A stretch of 64,000 nt of DNA from Pseudomonas asiatica (lineage in GTDB: Bacteria > Pseudomonadota > Gammaproteobacteria > Pseudomonadales > Pseudomonadaceae), in NCBI RefSeq assembly GCF_009932335.1, contig NZ_BLJF01000001.1, positions 1,736,001 through 1,800,000 on the forward strand, in the 5' to 3' direction. Of the stretch, positions 51,441 to 60,847 are shown piece after piece. The notes under the pieces were generated by a model, which saw only the letters and a program-made list of their open reading frames with translations, ran no database searches and was not told where the DNA came from. Each line of letters starts with the position of its first letter. Position 1 is the stretch's first letter. Made by a program: the position numbers and the translations under genes.

Positions 51441-51875
51441 TCACTTGCCTCCGGTCAGGATCTGCAGCGGCGCCAGGCCGCGCTGCACACTCGAGTTGAC
51501 CATGTTCGAGATGCCATTTCCCGAGCCTGTACCGCGGCCACCGGCCAGGTTGGGCAGTTGGGATTGGTTATTGAGGTTGCCGCCCAGGTTGTTGGTCTGC
51601 TGGGTAATCAGGGTGCTGATGCCCGCACCGCTGCTGATGTTGGCGAAGTCGCCATCACTCAGTTCGTTGGTTTGCTTGAGGATGTGAGCGGAAGGATTGG
51701 CATTGACGGTGGTGGGGTTGGGGTCGGGTCTTAACGGCGGGACCACAGCGTTGCGTGTCTGCACATCACGGGTTATCACGATGATGCCGTTGTCGGCCTG
51801 GGCCGTCAGGCTCAACGAACCCAGCACATAGCCCATCAGCAGCAGGTGATAAAGGCGTTTGTCAGTTTTCCTCAC
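51441..51875 (-). CDS. fapA: Functional amyloid chaperone FapA
   Basis: 144 residues with a signal sequence (YHLLLMGYVLGSLSLTAQA). The mature protein is Asn/Gln-rich (LITQQTNNLGGNLNNQSQ) with ISNMVNSSVQRGLAPLQIL near the end. FapA affects FapB/FapC distribution and probably keeps the subunits from aggregating in the periplasm. First gene of the operon; the promoter must lie in 51876-52173. Confidence 0.9.
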   Translation of the reverse strand: MRKTDKRLYHLLLMGYVLGSLSLTAQADNGIIVITRDVQTRNAVVPPLRPDPNPTTVNANPSAHILKQTNELSDGDFANISSGAGISTLITQQTNNLGGNLNNQSQLPNLAGGRGTGSGNGISNMVNSSVQRGLAPLQILTGGK

Positions 51876-52173
51876 GACGGCAACTCCTTCAATGAGCGCT
51901 GGCCCTGTTCAGCGATGTGAACGAGGGAGCAGAAGGTGTGCCGCTTTCGAGAAGCGGTTTCAGATCAAAAGGTTAAGGTAGGCACCATGACAAGCTGCGG
52001 CATATTCTGTCTCAGGGCTGAAACAGGCAGCCGCGAGTGGTGCAGGCAGAGCCAGTGTTGGCCTTGATTGGAAGGGTTTTTGCAGGAGTGTTTCAGCGCC
52101 TTGACATTACTTTCGATGCCCCGCAAGACCTCATGTTTTCAGGGGCTTCGCCCCACAAGGGTGTGTCAGTGGG
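51876..52173. other. Upstream region of the fap operon
   Basis: 298 bp between fapA and the convergent-side kinase gene contain no recognised gene. A 6-bp stem CCGCTT/AAGCGG (51941-51957) lies in the presumptive fap leader. No clear sigma-54 -24/-12 element was found on the minus strand. The fap promoter is expected here. Confidence 0.4.
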
Positions 52174-52743
52174 TTAACACTCGGTGGGGTAGGATGGCGT
52201 ATTGCTATCAATGAGCTTAGCTACTGTTTGCAGTGCCAGCAACTGGCGTTGTGGCCAATTGCCCTCAATTATTTTGTACGCCTGCTCATGCCGTTGCAGC
52301 CAGTGCAGGCTGTCGTCGAAAAAGCGCTGGCGGTCGCGCAGTTCGGGCTGGCTGCGCTGGCCATCGGCAACCCAATCCACACCTTGCGGGCTCAGCAGCA
52401 GGTGCAGGTGGTAATGCCGCGCCAGCAACGCCTGTTCCAGCCAGGCCGGGCAGTCGCCGAACAGGGCGTGGCTCCAGAGCATGTTGCTGAGCAGGTGAGT
52501 GTCGAGAATCAGTAGCGACGGTGCCTGCTCACGGGCCTGGTCTTCCCAGGCCAGCTGACCACGAGCGATGGCAGGGATATCGGCATAGCAGGTGTCGCGG
52601 CGTTCCTGATCGATGAAGTGGCGCACGTATTCGGCCACCACCACGCCGCCGAAATGCGCCTGGATCACACCGCTGAGCCAGCTCTTGCCACTGGATTCCG
52701 GGCCGCACAGCACCAGTACTTTCATGGATTGTGCCTCGCTCAT
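52174..52743 (-). CDS. NadR-type ribosylnicotinamide kinase (AAA ATPase)
   Basis: 189 residues; a start at the second Met (codon 7) is possible. P-loop CGPESSGKSWLS near 13, EYVRHFID, and LLILDTHLLSNMLW (Walker B-like), matching the C-terminal kinase domain of NadR. It should phosphorylate nicotinamide riboside to NMN. It overlaps the pnuC stop by 4 bp, so transport and phosphorylation are coupled as in other PnuC systems. The nucleotidyltransferase and HTH domains of enterobacterial NadR are absent. Confidence 0.87.
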   Translation of the reverse strand: MSEAQSMKVLVLCGPESSGKSWLSGVIQAHFGGVVVAEYVRHFIDQERRDTCYADIPAIARGQLAWEDQAREQAPSLLILDTHLLSNMLWSHALFGDCPAWLEQALLARHYHLHLLLSPQGVDWVADGQRSQPELRDRQRFFDDSLHWLQRHEQAYKIIEGNWPQRQLLALQTVAKLIDSNTPSYPTEC

Positions 52744-53306
52744 GGCTGCACCAACGCCGGGTCACGGCGCCATTCCAGCCAGCCGCGCACGGCAATCAGG
52801 GTGAGCACGGCGAAGAAACCGGCGGTGAAGTACAACTGCTGGTGCAGGTACTGGCCCACGTAGACGATATCTACCACTACCCACAGCGGCCAGCACTGCA
52901 GGCGCTTCTGCGCCATCCACAGTTGTGCCACCAGGCTGAAGCCGGTCAGGGTAGCGTCCAGCCAGGGCAGGACGGCGTCGGTCCAGGTGGCCATCGCCGC
53001 GCCCAAGGTGGCGCTCAACAGCACCCCGCCGGCCAAACCGACGAGCAATGCCGGGCGCTGCAGGCGGGTGACCTGGCGGGCGTCTTCAGCATGGCCCGGG
53101 CGCTTCCATTGCCACCAGCCGTAGACCTGCAGGATGGCATAGGCCAGTTGCAGCAACATGCCGGAGTACAGCTTCACCTCGTAGAACAGCCAGCCATAGA
53201 TCAGCACCATGACCAGACCGATGGGCCAGCACCAGGCATTCTGCTTGACCGTGAGCCAGACAGCGGTGACGCCGAGGACGGCGGCGATGAGTTCAAGGCC
53301 GGACAT
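52740..53306 (-). CDS. pnuC: Nicotinamide riboside transporter PnuC
   Basis: 188 residues from the ATG at 53306; longer in-frame starts enter the REP region. About seven TM segments. Family motifs: WLTVKQNAWCWPIGL near 18, LQLAYAILQVYGWWQW near 55, and the C-terminal PLWVVVDIVYVGQYLHQQLYFTA. PnuC facilitates uptake of nicotinamide riboside, trapped by the downstream kinase. A related thiamine role (PnuT) is less likely given the NadR-type partner. Confidence 0.92.
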   Translation of the reverse strand: MSGLELIAAVLGVTAVWLTVKQNAWCWPIGLVMVLIYGWLFYEVKLYSGMLLQLAYAILQVYGWWQWKRPGHAEDARQVTRLQRPALLVGLAGGVLLSATLGAAMATWTDAVLPWLDATLTGFSLVAQLWMAQKRLQCWPLWVVVDIVYVGQYLHQQLYFTAGFFAVLTLIAVRGWLEWRRDPALVQP

Positions 53307-53385
53307 CGGCGATCCTTGGAGACTGCGGGGGAAGGGCGCGATTGTAGCGGGTCGGCCGGGGAAGGTGTAGGGCGTTGGGGTCTTT

Positions 53386-53487
53386 GGGGCTGCTTTGCAG
53401 CCCATCGCGACACAAGGCCGCTCCTACAGGGGGACGCGATCGTCTGTAGGAGCGGCCTTGTGTCGCGAAAGGGCGCAAAGCGCCCCC
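53386..53487. repeat. Inverted REP pair
   Basis: GCGACACAAGGCCGCTCCTA and its complement with flanking GGGGC/GCCCC form a long hairpin between the chemoreceptor and pnuC genes (both minus strand). Confidence 0.8.
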
Positions 53488-53491
53488 GGCA

Positions 53492-55126
53492 TTATACGCG
53501 GAACTGCCGCAACAGCTGCTCCAGCTCTTCGCTCAGCTGCCCCAGCGCCATCCCGGCATCGCTGGATTGGCGCGCTGCATCGGCGGTCTGCTGAGACAAC
53601 CCGGCAGTATCCAGCACGTTGCGGTTGATCTCTTCTACCACGTGCGACTGCTGCAAGGTGGCGCTGGCGATCGAGGCATTCAACGCCGTGAGGTTGTTCA
53701 GTGATTGGTTGATGGCATCCAGGCTGGCACCGGCCTCGCGGGCCTGCTCGACCGTCTGGCGCGAGGCCTCGCTGCTGGTGTCGATGGCTTTGACCGCAGC
53801 GTCCGACTGGCTTTGCAGGTGCTCGATCATGGTATGGATCTCGGCCGTCGACTGCGCCGTGCGCTGGGCCAGCAGGCGCACCTCGTCGGCGACCACGGCA
53901 AAGCCACGGCCCTGCTCGCCGGCCCGCGCCGCCTCGATGGCCGCATTCAGCGCCAGCAGGTTGGTCTGTTCGGCGATGGAGCGGATCACATCCAGTACAC
54001 CACCGATGCGCGTGCTGTGCCCGGCCAGTTCACGGATCACCTGCACGGCCTGGTCGATGGTCAGCGACAGCCGGTCGATCTGCGCCAGGCTGCCGTGAAT
54101 GGCCTCCTGGCCGTGTGCCACCTGCTGTTGCGCGGTGCGCATTTCACCGGCGGCCTGCTCGGCGGTCTTGGCCACGTCTTGCACGGCGTAAGTCACTTCG
54201 TTGACCGCGGTGGCCACCTGGTCCATCTGCAGCGATTGCTGGGCGCTGTGCTGCTGCGCGGCACCGGCGTTGTCGCCGACATGCCCGGCGGATCGGGCCA
54301 GGGCATGGGCCGCGCCTTGCAACTGGCCGACCACGCCTTGCAGCTTGCCATTGAAGCGGTTGAAGTGCTCGCCCAGGTGGGTGATTTCGTCCCGGCCGTG
54401 AGTGTCCAGGCGCCGGGTCAGGTCGCTTTCGCCGCTGGCGATGTTGCCCATGGCCTGCACTGCTTCCTGCAACGGGCGGGCGATGCTGCGCGCAATCAGC
54501 ATGACCACCAGCGCCATCAGCAGGGCGATGGCCACGCCCACCAGCGAGGCGTCGCGCAACTGGCGGGTGAATTCGGCCTGCACGTCATCGACGTACACGC
54601 CTGAGCCGATGATCCAGCCCCAGGGCTTGAACAGCTGGATGTAGGACGTCTTGGCCACCGGCTCGCTGGCACCGGGCTTGGGCCAGCGGTAGTTGACCGG
54701 CCCGGCGTCCTGCTGCCGAGCCAGGGCGACCATCTCGTTGAACACGGCAAAGCCGTCGGGGTCGCGGATGGCCGACAGGTCCTGGCCGTCGAGCTTGGGG
54801 TTGGCCGGATGCATGATCATCTTCGGCCCCAGGTCGTTGATCCAGAAGTAGTCATCGTGGTCGTAGCGCAGCGCCCGCACCACTTGCAGCGCCTGTTGCT
54901 GGGCCGCTTCACGGCTGAGCGTGCCGGCTGCCTCCAGCTCTTGGTAATAGGCCAGCACACCGGCTGCGGTCTGCACCACGTGGCGGGTTTTCTCCGCTTT
55001 GGCCTGGTACAGGTCACCGTGGATCTGGCGCAGCATCAGCAGGCCCAATACCACCAGCATGGCCACCGCCACCAAAAGGATCAGCCACAGACGGCGGCTG
55101 ATAGACATCGATCTCAGGGTTTTCAT
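53492..55126 (-). CDS. mcpP: Methyl-accepting chemotaxis protein, McpP-like (sCache sensor)
   Basis: 544 residues. A TM segment at 12-32 and another at about 190-212 enclose a ~155-residue periplasmic sCache domain with [20 protein letters not shown] and [19 protein letters not shown] domain follows, then the signalling domain with the hairpin tip [35 protein letters not shown] and no C-terminal CheR pentapeptide. In P. putida KT2440 the sCache receptor next to uppP is McpP, which senses acetate, pyruvate, propionate and L-lactate; the same neighbour here supports that name. Confidence 0.85.
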   Translation of the reverse strand: MKTLRSMSISRRLWLILLVAVAMLVVLGLLMLRQIHGDLYQAKAEKTRHVVQTAAGVLAYYQELEAAGTLSREAAQQQALQVVRALRYDHDDYFWINDLGPKMIMHPANPKLDGQDLSAIRDPDGFAVFNEMVALARQQDAGPVNYRWPKPGASEPVAKTSYIQLFKPWGWIIGSGVYVDDVQAEFTRQLRDASLVGVAIALLMALVVMLIARSIARPLQEAVQAMGNIASGESDLTRRLDTHGRDEITHLGEHFNRFNGKLQGVVGQLQGAAHALARSAGHVGDNAGAAQQHSAQQSLQMDQVATAVNEVTYAVQDVAKTAEQAAGEMRTAQQQVAHGQEAIHGSLAQIDRLSLTIDQAVQVIRELAGHSTRIGGVLDVIRSIAEQTNLLALNAAIEAARAGEQGRGFAVVADEVRLLAQRTAQSTAEIHTMIEHLQSQSDAAVKAIDTSSEASRQTVEQAREAGASLDAINQSLNNLTALNASIASATLQQSHVVEEINRNVLDTAGLSQQTADAARQSSDAGMALGQLSEELEQLLRQFRV

Positions 55127-55425
55127 ACCACAGCTCCCGCATTGTTCTTTTTATTCAGGCGCATCCAAGCATGCTTTGCGCGAGGCCCCCACACGACTAA
55201 TGGCTAAGTGCTATCCATTCAATAGTCTGCAGCAGTTTGTACAAGGTGATTGCGAAGGCGCTCTGCTAGGATTTCGGCCGCGCAAGATGAAACCTTTAGG
55301 CGGCGTGAACTTTTCTACTGGCATTACGCCCAACAGTCGCTGTAAAACAGCCGGGCCGCGCGCGGCAATTTCAAGCAAATCAAGAACAAGGGGCCTGCAA
55401 CGAGCAGTGCTCCATCGGGGGAACG
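55127..55425. other. Divergent promoter region of chemoreceptor and uppP genes
   Basis: 299 bp with no recognised gene. A GGGGGA ribosome site precedes uppP directly. The promoters of both genes should lie here, but no convincing -35/-10 pair or operator was identified. Confidence 0.35.
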
Positions 55426-56256
55426 ATGGATTTTTGGACTGCCTTCCAGGCAATCATCTTAGGCGTGGTCGAAGGGCTGACGGAGTTTCTGCCGATCTCC
55501 AGTACCGGCCACCAGATCATCGTCGCCGACCTGATCGGGTTTGGTGGCGAACGGGCCATGGCTTTCAACATCATCATTCAGCTGGCGGCGATCCTGGCGG
55601 TGGTGTGGGAGTTTCGCGGCAAGATCTTCGACGTGGTCTTCGGCCTGACCAGCCAGCCCATGGCGCGGCGTTTCACCGGTAACCTTTTGCTGGCTTTCCT
55701 GCCGGCAGTGGTGCTGGGCGTGCTGTTCGCCGACCTGATCCACGAATATCTGTTCAACCCGATCACCGTGGCGGCTGCGCTGGTGGTGGGCGGGGTGATC
55801 ATGCTCTGGGCCGAGCGCCGCGAGCACCGTGTGGAGGTAGACCACGTGGACGACATGCGCTGGAGCCACGCGCTGAAGATCGGCTTCATCCAGTGCCTGG
55901 CGATGATCCCGGGCACTTCGCGCTCCGGTTCGACCATCATCGGTGGCCTGCTGTTCGGCCTGTCGCGCAAGGCGGCGACCGAGTTCTCGTTCTTCCTGGC
56001 GATGCCGACCATGGTCGGTGCGGCAGTGTATTCGGGCTACAAGTACCGCGACCTGTTCCAGCCTGGTGACCTGCCGGTATTTGCCATTGGCTTCGTGACT
56101 TCGTTCATCTTTGCCATGATCGCCGTGCGTGGCCTGCTCAAGTTCATTGCCAACCACAGCTACGCGGCGTTCGCCTGGTATCGCATTGCCTTTGGCCTGC
56201 TGATTCTGGCGACCTGGCAGTTCGGCTGGGTTGACTGGGCGACGGCCCATGGCTGA
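55426..56256 (+). CDS. uppP: Undecaprenyl-diphosphatase UppP/BacA
   Basis: 276 residues, eight or so TM segments. Catalytic motifs: [17 protein letters not shown] (Glu-rich, near 12-28) and [15 protein letters not shown] (near 160-175). Removes one phosphate from undecaprenyl diphosphate at the outer face of the inner membrane to recycle the lipid carrier for peptidoglycan and O-antigen; also gives bacitracin tolerance. Overlaps the next gene by 8 bp. Confidence 0.96.
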   Translation: MDFWTAFQAIILGVVEGLTEFLPISSTGHQIIVADLIGFGGERAMAFNIIIQLAAILAVVWEFRGKIFDVVFGLTSQPMARRFTGNLLLAFLPAVVLGVLFADLIHEYLFNPITVAAALVVGGVIMLWAERREHRVEVDHVDDMRWSHALKIGFIQCLAMIPGTSRSGSTIIGGLLFGLSRKAATEFSFFLAMPTMVGAAVYSGYKYRDLFQPGDLPVFAIGFVTSFIFAMIAVRGLLKFIANHSYAAFAWYRIAFGLLILATWQFGWVDWATAHG

Positions 56257-56662
56257 GGCGTCACGGGGACAAAGGGTGGAGGGCGTACGTAATGTGCGCC
56301 TGAAGCTGCTGCTGTTGGGCCTGCTGTGCCTGCTGCCCGCCCTGGGCGCGGCGCGCATGGCCTGGGTCGACCAGGCCTGGTGGCCGCTGGCGTTGTACCC
56401 GGCAATGAGCCTGATCAGCCTGCTGCTGTATTGGCAGGATAAACAGCAGGCGCGTACCCAGGCCTGGCGTACGCCCGAGAAGGTGCTGCATGCCAGTGAG
56501 CTGCTGGGCGGCTGGCCGGGGGCACTGCTGGCGCAGCAGCTGTATCGACACAAGACTCGCAAGGTTTCGTACCAGCTGGTGTTCTGGGGGATTGTGCTGG
56601 TGCACCAGGTGTTCTGGGCGGACTGGCTGTTTCTTGGCGGGCGGTATCTGCCCTTCAGTTGA
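56249..56662 (+). CDS. DUF1294-family membrane protein
   Basis: 137 residues from the ATG at 56249, overlapping the uppP stop by 8 bp. Three to four TM segments. DUF1294 signature: [17 protein letters not shown]...[33 protein letters not shown], then YQLVFWG. The cold-shock domain found at the N-terminus of some members is absent. Function unknown; coupling to uppP suggests an envelope-related role. Confidence 0.87.
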   Translation: MAEASRGQRVEGVRNVRLKLLLLGLLCLLPALGAARMAWVDQAWWPLALYPAMSLISLLLYWQDKQQARTQAWRTPEKVLHASELLGGWPGALLAQQLYRHKTRKVSYQLVFWGIVLVHQVFWADWLFLGGRYLPFS

Positions 56663-56670
56663 TATGTGAT

Positions 56671-56776
56671 TGTGCCGGGCTCTTCGCGGGCTTGCCCGCT
56701 CCCACAGGATTTTCACTGCCCTCAAGGCCTGTGGAGTACCTGTAGGAGCGGGCAAGCCCGCGAAGAGGCCGGCACA
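56671..56776. repeat. Inverted REP pair
   Basis: TGTGCCGGGCTCTTCGCGGG... and its complement form a ~38-bp-arm hairpin between convergent genes. This is the 'GCGGGCTTGCCCGC' REP variant, different in core from the other pairs in the window. Confidence 0.8.
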
Positions 56777-56782
56777 GGCTAG

Positions 56783-57142
56783 CTAGATTACCAACCCCAC
56801 CTGCAACCGCTTCGGCAACCGCCGCACCACCAGCTGGTGCGAGCGCTGCAACAGATCACACAGCTCCTCACGCCCCATGGGGTAGGGCGATGCCATGCTG
56901 ATCCACCGCGCCCGTGCCAGATACGGCGCAGGCCGCACCCCCGGGCGATCGCAATAGCCGAGAAACAGTTCGTCGGCCACTTTGAACGACAACCCCGCAC
57001 CCGCCAGGTCGAGCACCGCGAACATCTTGTTGCCTGCTACGGAGAACACCCGGATGCCGCCCCATTTGTAGTCTTCCCGCGCACCCGGCAGGCTCAGGCA
57101 GAACGCTGCCACCTGGGCTTCGCTCATGTTCCGCTCAGACAT
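56783..57142 (-). CDS. MmcQ/YjbR-family protein
   Basis: 119 residues from the ATG at 57142 (a second Met at codon 6 is possible). YjbR/CyaY-like fold: FCLSLPGAREDYKWGGIRVFSV, the MFAVLD strand, LSFKVADELF, and the C-terminal WISM...REELCDLLQRSHQLVVRRLPKR. These proteins are small, double-wing DNA-binding candidates of unknown role. It overlaps the lysR stop by 8 bp, so the two are co-translated. Confidence 0.87.
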   Translation of the reverse strand: MSERNMSEAQVAAFCLSLPGAREDYKWGGIRVFSVAGNKMFAVLDLAGAGLSFKVADELFLGYCDRPGVRPAPYLARARWISMASPYPMGREELCDLLQRSHQLVVRRLPKRLQVGLVI

Positions 57143-58037
57143 ACTTTTCTCCACAGGCCTCGAACGACGCCGCCAGGTGGTCGATCCATACCCGTACCGC
57201 AGGCAGCAAGCCGCGCCGGTGCGGGTACACCGCCTGCAGGTAGCCACCCGGCAGCGACCAGTCCGGCAGCAGGCGCACCAGTTCGCCACGCTCCAGTTCT
57301 TCTTCACAGAACATGCTGGGCAGCGCGGTAAACCCGAGGCCTGCCCGTACAGCAGCATTACGTACTACGAAATCATCGATGGCAAGGCGCGGTTCCAGGG
57401 CGATTTCCTGCTGTTTGCCGTGGGGGCCGAACAGCCGGAAGTGTACCAGCCGGTCCGCCTCGGCAGCGCCCAGCACCGGCAATGATGCCAGTTGGCCCGG
57501 TTCGCGGATGTGGTCGGCGAAACCGGGCGCTGCAACCAGTTGCATCTGCGCCTGGCGCAGGCGGCGGGTGACCAGGGCCGGGTCTTCATCGCCCAGATCG
57601 CGCACGCGCAGGGCCACGTCGATACCTTCGGAAATGAGGTCTACCCGGCGGTTGAGCAGCACCATGTCCAGTTGCACCAGCGGGTACTGCGCAAGAAAGC
57701 GGCTGATCACATCCGGCAGAAAGGCGTGGGCCAATGCCACCGGGCACGACACCCGCAAGCGCCCGCGCGGTTCGCTGCTCATGCTGGCCACGGCCTCGTC
57801 GGCGGCTTCGGCTTCCAGCAGCATGGCCTGGCAGTGGTGCAGGTAGCGCTCGCCCACCGCGGTGAGCTTCAGTTGCCGTGTAGTGCGTTGCAGCAGGCGC
57901 GTGCCCAGGCGTTCTTCCAGCTCGGCGATACGCCGCGAAAGGCGCGATTTGGGGATGCCCAGCTGGCGGCCCGCTGCGGCGAAACCGCCGGCTTCGACCA
58001 CGCGGGCGAAGTAGAAAAGGTCGTTGAGGTCTTGCAT
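57135..58037 (-). CDS. LysR-family regulator divergent from azoR
   Basis: 300 residues. N-terminal HTH with FARVVEAGGFAAAGRQLGIPKSRLSRRI (positions 9-36), then an effector domain ending in VWIDHLA. The proteins of this subgroup (CrgA-like, with the RRIAELEERLGTRLLQRTTR signature) often regulate a divergent quinone- or azo-reductase. It lies 133 bp from azoR on the opposite strand and is translationally coupled to the MmcQ-like gene. Confidence 0.88.
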   Translation of the reverse strand: MQDLNDLFYFARVVEAGGFAAAGRQLGIPKSRLSRRIAELEERLGTRLLQRTTRQLKLTAVGERYLHHCQAMLLEAEAADEAVASMSSEPRGRLRVSCPVALAHAFLPDVISRFLAQYPLVQLDMVLLNRRVDLISEGIDVALRVRDLGDEDPALVTRRLRQAQMQLVAAPGFADHIREPGQLASLPVLGAAEADRLVHFRLFGPHGKQQEIALEPRLAIDDFVVRNAAVRAGLGFTALPSMFCEEELERGELVRLLPDWSLPGGYLQAVYPHRRGLLPAVRVWIDHLAASFEACGEKYV

Positions 58038-58170
58038 GGGAATGTCTCACTGTTCCACCAGTAGGACAAACTAACGCATTTTTGCTGCCTTATCAGCCAT
58101 TGTTGATGTCGGTAGGATTCTCCCCATCGTGATCGCCCAATGTCGCGGTCTTCATTCACAGGAGAATCCC

Positions 58171-58782
58171 ATGAAACTGTTGCACATCGATTCCAGCATC
58201 CTGGGCGACAATTCCGCCTCCCGCCAACTGAGCCGTGAAGTGGTCGAAGCCTGGAAAGCCGCCGACCCGAGCGTGGAAGTGGTGTACCGCGACCTGGCCG
58301 CTGACGCCATCGCCCACTTCTCCGCGGCAACCCTGGTAGCGGCTGGCACCCCGGAAGACATGCGTGACGCAGCCCAGGCCTTCGAAGCTAAGCTGAGCGC
58401 GGAAACCCTGGAAGAGTTCCTGGCTGCCGATGCCGTGGTGATTGGTGCGCCGATGTACAACTTCACCGTGCCGACCCAGCTCAAGGCCTGGATCGACCGC
58501 GTTGCCGTCGCCGGCAAGACTTTCCGTTACACCGAAGCCGGCCCGGAAGGCCTGTGCGGCAACAAGAAGGTAGTGCTGGTGTCCACCGCCGGTGGCCTGC
58601 ACGCTGGCCAGCCGACTGGCGCCGGGCATGAGGACTTCCTCAAGGTATTCCTGGGTTTCATCGGCATCACCGACCTGGAAATCGTCCGCGCCCATGGCCT
58701 GGCCTATGGCCCTGAGCACCGCAGCCAGGCGATCGATGCTGCCCAGGCGCAGATTGCCAACGAGCTGTTTGCTGCTGCCTGA
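58171..58782 (+). CDS. azoR: FMN-dependent NADH-azoreductase
   Basis: 203 residues from the ATG at 58171, preceded by AGGAGA. Flavodoxin-like fold: [19 protein letters not shown] near the N-terminus for FMN phosphate binding, [20 protein letters not shown] near 95, and STAGGLH. AzoR reduces azo dyes and quinones with NADH and protects against electrophile/thiol stress. It is probably regulated by the divergent LysR protein. Confidence 0.94.
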   Translation: MKLLHIDSSILGDNSASRQLSREVVEAWKAADPSVEVVYRDLAADAIAHFSAATLVAAGTPEDMRDAAQAFEAKLSAETLEEFLAADAVVIGAPMYNFTVPTQLKAWIDRVAVAGKTFRYTEAGPEGLCGNKKVVLVSTAGGLHAGQPTGAGHEDFLKVFLGFIGITDLEIVRAHGLAYGPEHRSQAIDAAQAQIANELFAAA

Positions 58783-58801
58783 TCGAAGGTACGCGATCGA
58801 A

Positions 58802-58917
58802 TGTAGGAGCGGCCTTGTGTCGCGATGGGCCGCGAAGCGGCCCCAGGGTTTCAGCGTTGACGCCGAGAATTCTGGGGCCGCTTTGCGGCCCATCGCGACA
58901 CAAGGCCGCTCCTACAG
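58802..58917. repeat. Inverted REP pair
   Basis: TGTAGGAGCGGCCTTGTGTC... and its complement with the GGCCGC core form a hairpin between azoR and the convergent NDH-2-like gene; it probably terminates both. Confidence 0.8.
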
Positions 58918-58936
58918 TGATCGCGTCGGCCTGGTG

Positions 58937-60139
58937 TCAGGCCACTGGAATAGCCGGGTCAGCCGCTGCCAGCGCCGCAGCACGTTCGGCCGCCGGTGGA
59001 TAGATCCACACGGTATTGATCTGCGCCTTCAAAACCTTGGCTTCGGCCTTGTCCTCCGGTGGCGACACCGTGCGTTGCCACCCTTCGGTATACACCGCCC
59101 CCCAGGCCCCAAGGTCCAGGCAGGTCACGTACTTGGGCTGGCTGTAGGTCTTCGGTGCCACGCCAATCAGCTCGGCCGCCGCATTGTTGCCCGCATGACG
59201 CCCCAGCGGAATCGCATGCTGGCAGGACATCACCGCATGATTGCCAGCCTCGTCGCAGGCGGCGTAGGCCACATCACCCGCCGCGTACACGGCATCATTG
59301 CCTTTCACCTTGAGATTGCCATCGACATGCAAGCGGCCCTGGCGGTCGCGCTCGCCACTGATCTGTTCGGTGAGCGGGTTGGCCTTGAAGCCCACGGTCC
59401 AGATCACCGTGCTGGCGTCGATGCGCTGGCCGTTGTCCAGCACCACGCCGGCAGGGTCGACCGAGGCTACCGTGGCGCCACAGATCCACTCCACGCCCAG
59501 GGCCTCGGAGGCCTGCTCGATGGCGGGGCGGATGCCGTCACCCAGGGCCGCGCCAATCCTCGCCCCACGGTCGACCACCACCACGCGCAACGCTGCGTCC
59601 TCGCCGAGGATTTCGCGCAGGCGGGCCGGCAGTTCGGTGCCGGTCTCGATGCCGGTAAAACCTCCACCGGCCACCACCACGGTATTGCGCGCCGGTGTGT
59701 CGGGCAGGTTGGCCAGTGACTTCAGGTGGGTTTCCAGGCGCGCGGCGCTGTCGAGCTTGTCGACATCGAACACATGCTCGATGCCGACCATGTCGGGCCG
59801 GTTGAGCACGCTGCCGCAGGCCATGATCAGGCGGTCGTAGGGCAGGGTGCATTGGGTTCCGCTGCGGGTGCGATAGCCCACACGGCGGGCCGCTTCATCT
59901 ATATGAAAGGCCGTGCCCTGCACGAAGCGGACGTTGGCGGCATCGAACAGCTCCTGCAACGGCGCGGCCATGGTATGTACGTCGGGTTCGTAGAAGCGCG
60001 GGCGCACATGCAGCTCGGCCTGGGGTGCAAGCAAGGTGACCTCGACATCCTTGCGGCCATGGAGGTCAAGCTGGCGGGCGGCGCTGAGCGCGCTCCACAG
60101 GCCGGCAAAGCCCGCGCCTATGATCAGGATCTGCTTCAT
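58937..60139 (-). CDS. NDH-2-like NAD(P)/FAD-dependent oxidoreductase
   Basis: 400 residues. FAD-binding GAGFAGLWSALSAAR at the N-terminus, the NAD(P)-binding VVVAGGGFTGIETGTELPARL near 165, and the late FAD motif AVYAAGDVAYAACD. The sequence resembles type II NADH dehydrogenases but lacks an obvious C-terminal membrane anchor, so it may be a soluble or peripheral quinone reductase. It is monocistronic, convergent with azoR, and shares upstream space with the cupin regulator gene on the same strand. Confidence 0.85.
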   Translation of the reverse strand: MKQILIIGAGFAGLWSALSAARQLDLHGRKDVEVTLLAPQAELHVRPRFYEPDVHTMAAPLQELFDAANVRFVQGTAFHIDEAARRVGYRTRSGTQCTLPYDRLIMACGSVLNRPDMVGIEHVFDVDKLDSAARLETHLKSLANLPDTPARNTVVVAGGGFTGIETGTELPARLREILGEDAALRVVVVDRGARIGAALGDGIRPAIEQASEALGVEWICGATVASVDPAGVVLDNGQRIDASTVIWTVGFKANPLTEQISGERDRQGRLHVDGNLKVKGNDAVYAAGDVAYAACDEAGNHAVMSCQHAIPLGRHAGNNAAAELIGVAPKTYSQPKYVTCLDLGAWGAVYTEGWQRTVSPPEDKAEAKVLKAQINTVWIYPPAAERAAALAAADPAIPVA

Positions 60140-60208
60140 GGTTGTGCTCCTCTAAAGTTCGGTTAACAAGGTAGACCCTGTTGCTGGATATTGGGGAGCG
60201 AGCATGCT

Positions 60209-60808
60209 TCAGAATGTTGGCGGCGTGATCACCCAGATCACCACGGCATCGACTTCACCGGGGTTGCCGTAGCGGTGCGGTTCCTGGCTCGAGAAGCTGA
60301 AACTGTCTCCTTCACCCAGCTGGAAATGCCGCTCGCCCACCCACAGCTCGAAGCTGCCGCTAAGGATGTAGCCGGCCTCTTCACCGTCGTGGCTGTAGCT
60401 CTGTTGGCTGTAGCTGCCCGGAGGGAAGCGCGAATGCAGGATTTCCAGCTGACGGTTGGGCTGGGGCGTGAGCAGTTGATCGACGATACCGTCTTCGTAA
60501 TGCACGCTCAGGCGGCTGTTGCGTCGTACCACATAGCCCTGGTCTTCGGGCGCAGTGATGGCTTCGCTGGCGAAGAACCACTGGATGGTCACCCCCAGGC
60601 TGCGGGCGATGTTGAACAGCGCCGGAATCGATGGATAGGAGAGGTTGCGCTCCAGCTGGCTGATGTAGCCGGCGGTCAGCTCACTGTGCGCGGCCAGCTC
60701 CGCCAGGGTCATGCCACGGCGCTTGCGCAGGCCGCGAATGCGGCTGCCGAGAAACTGCGGCGCGGCGCCCCCGGCTTCGCTGGCGGGGGGCTGGGGGAGT
60801 TGGCTCAT
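60209..60808 (-). CDS. XRE-family regulator with cupin domain
   Basis: 199 residues. HTH (about 20-75): IRGLRKRRGMTLAELAAHSELTAGYISQLERN. C-terminal cupin_2 domain (about 115-195) with HSRFPPGSYSQQSYSHDGEEAGYILSG and SFSSQEPHRYGNPG. PuuR-like regulators of this layout respond to small amino compounds. It lies 39 bp downstream of the Fe-S flavoenzyme gene, same strand, and near a polyamine-type transporter gene, so it probably controls both. Confidence 0.88.
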   Translation of the reverse strand: MSQLPQPPASEAGGAAPQFLGSRIRGLRKRRGMTLAELAAHSELTAGYISQLERNLSYPSIPALFNIARSLGVTIQWFFASEAITAPEDQGYVVRRNSRLSVHYEDGIVDQLLTPQPNRQLEILHSRFPPGSYSQQSYSHDGEEAGYILSGSFELWVGERHFQLGEGDSFSFSSQEPHRYGNPGEVDAVVIWVITPPTF

Positions 60809-60847
60809 GCACGTCGGTCCATCGTAAAAGCCGCAGTATGTACAGCC

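Noticed and set aside
51876..52173. Sigma-54 promoter before fapA
   Set aside because: No TGGCAC-N5-TTGC-like pair was found on the minus strand.
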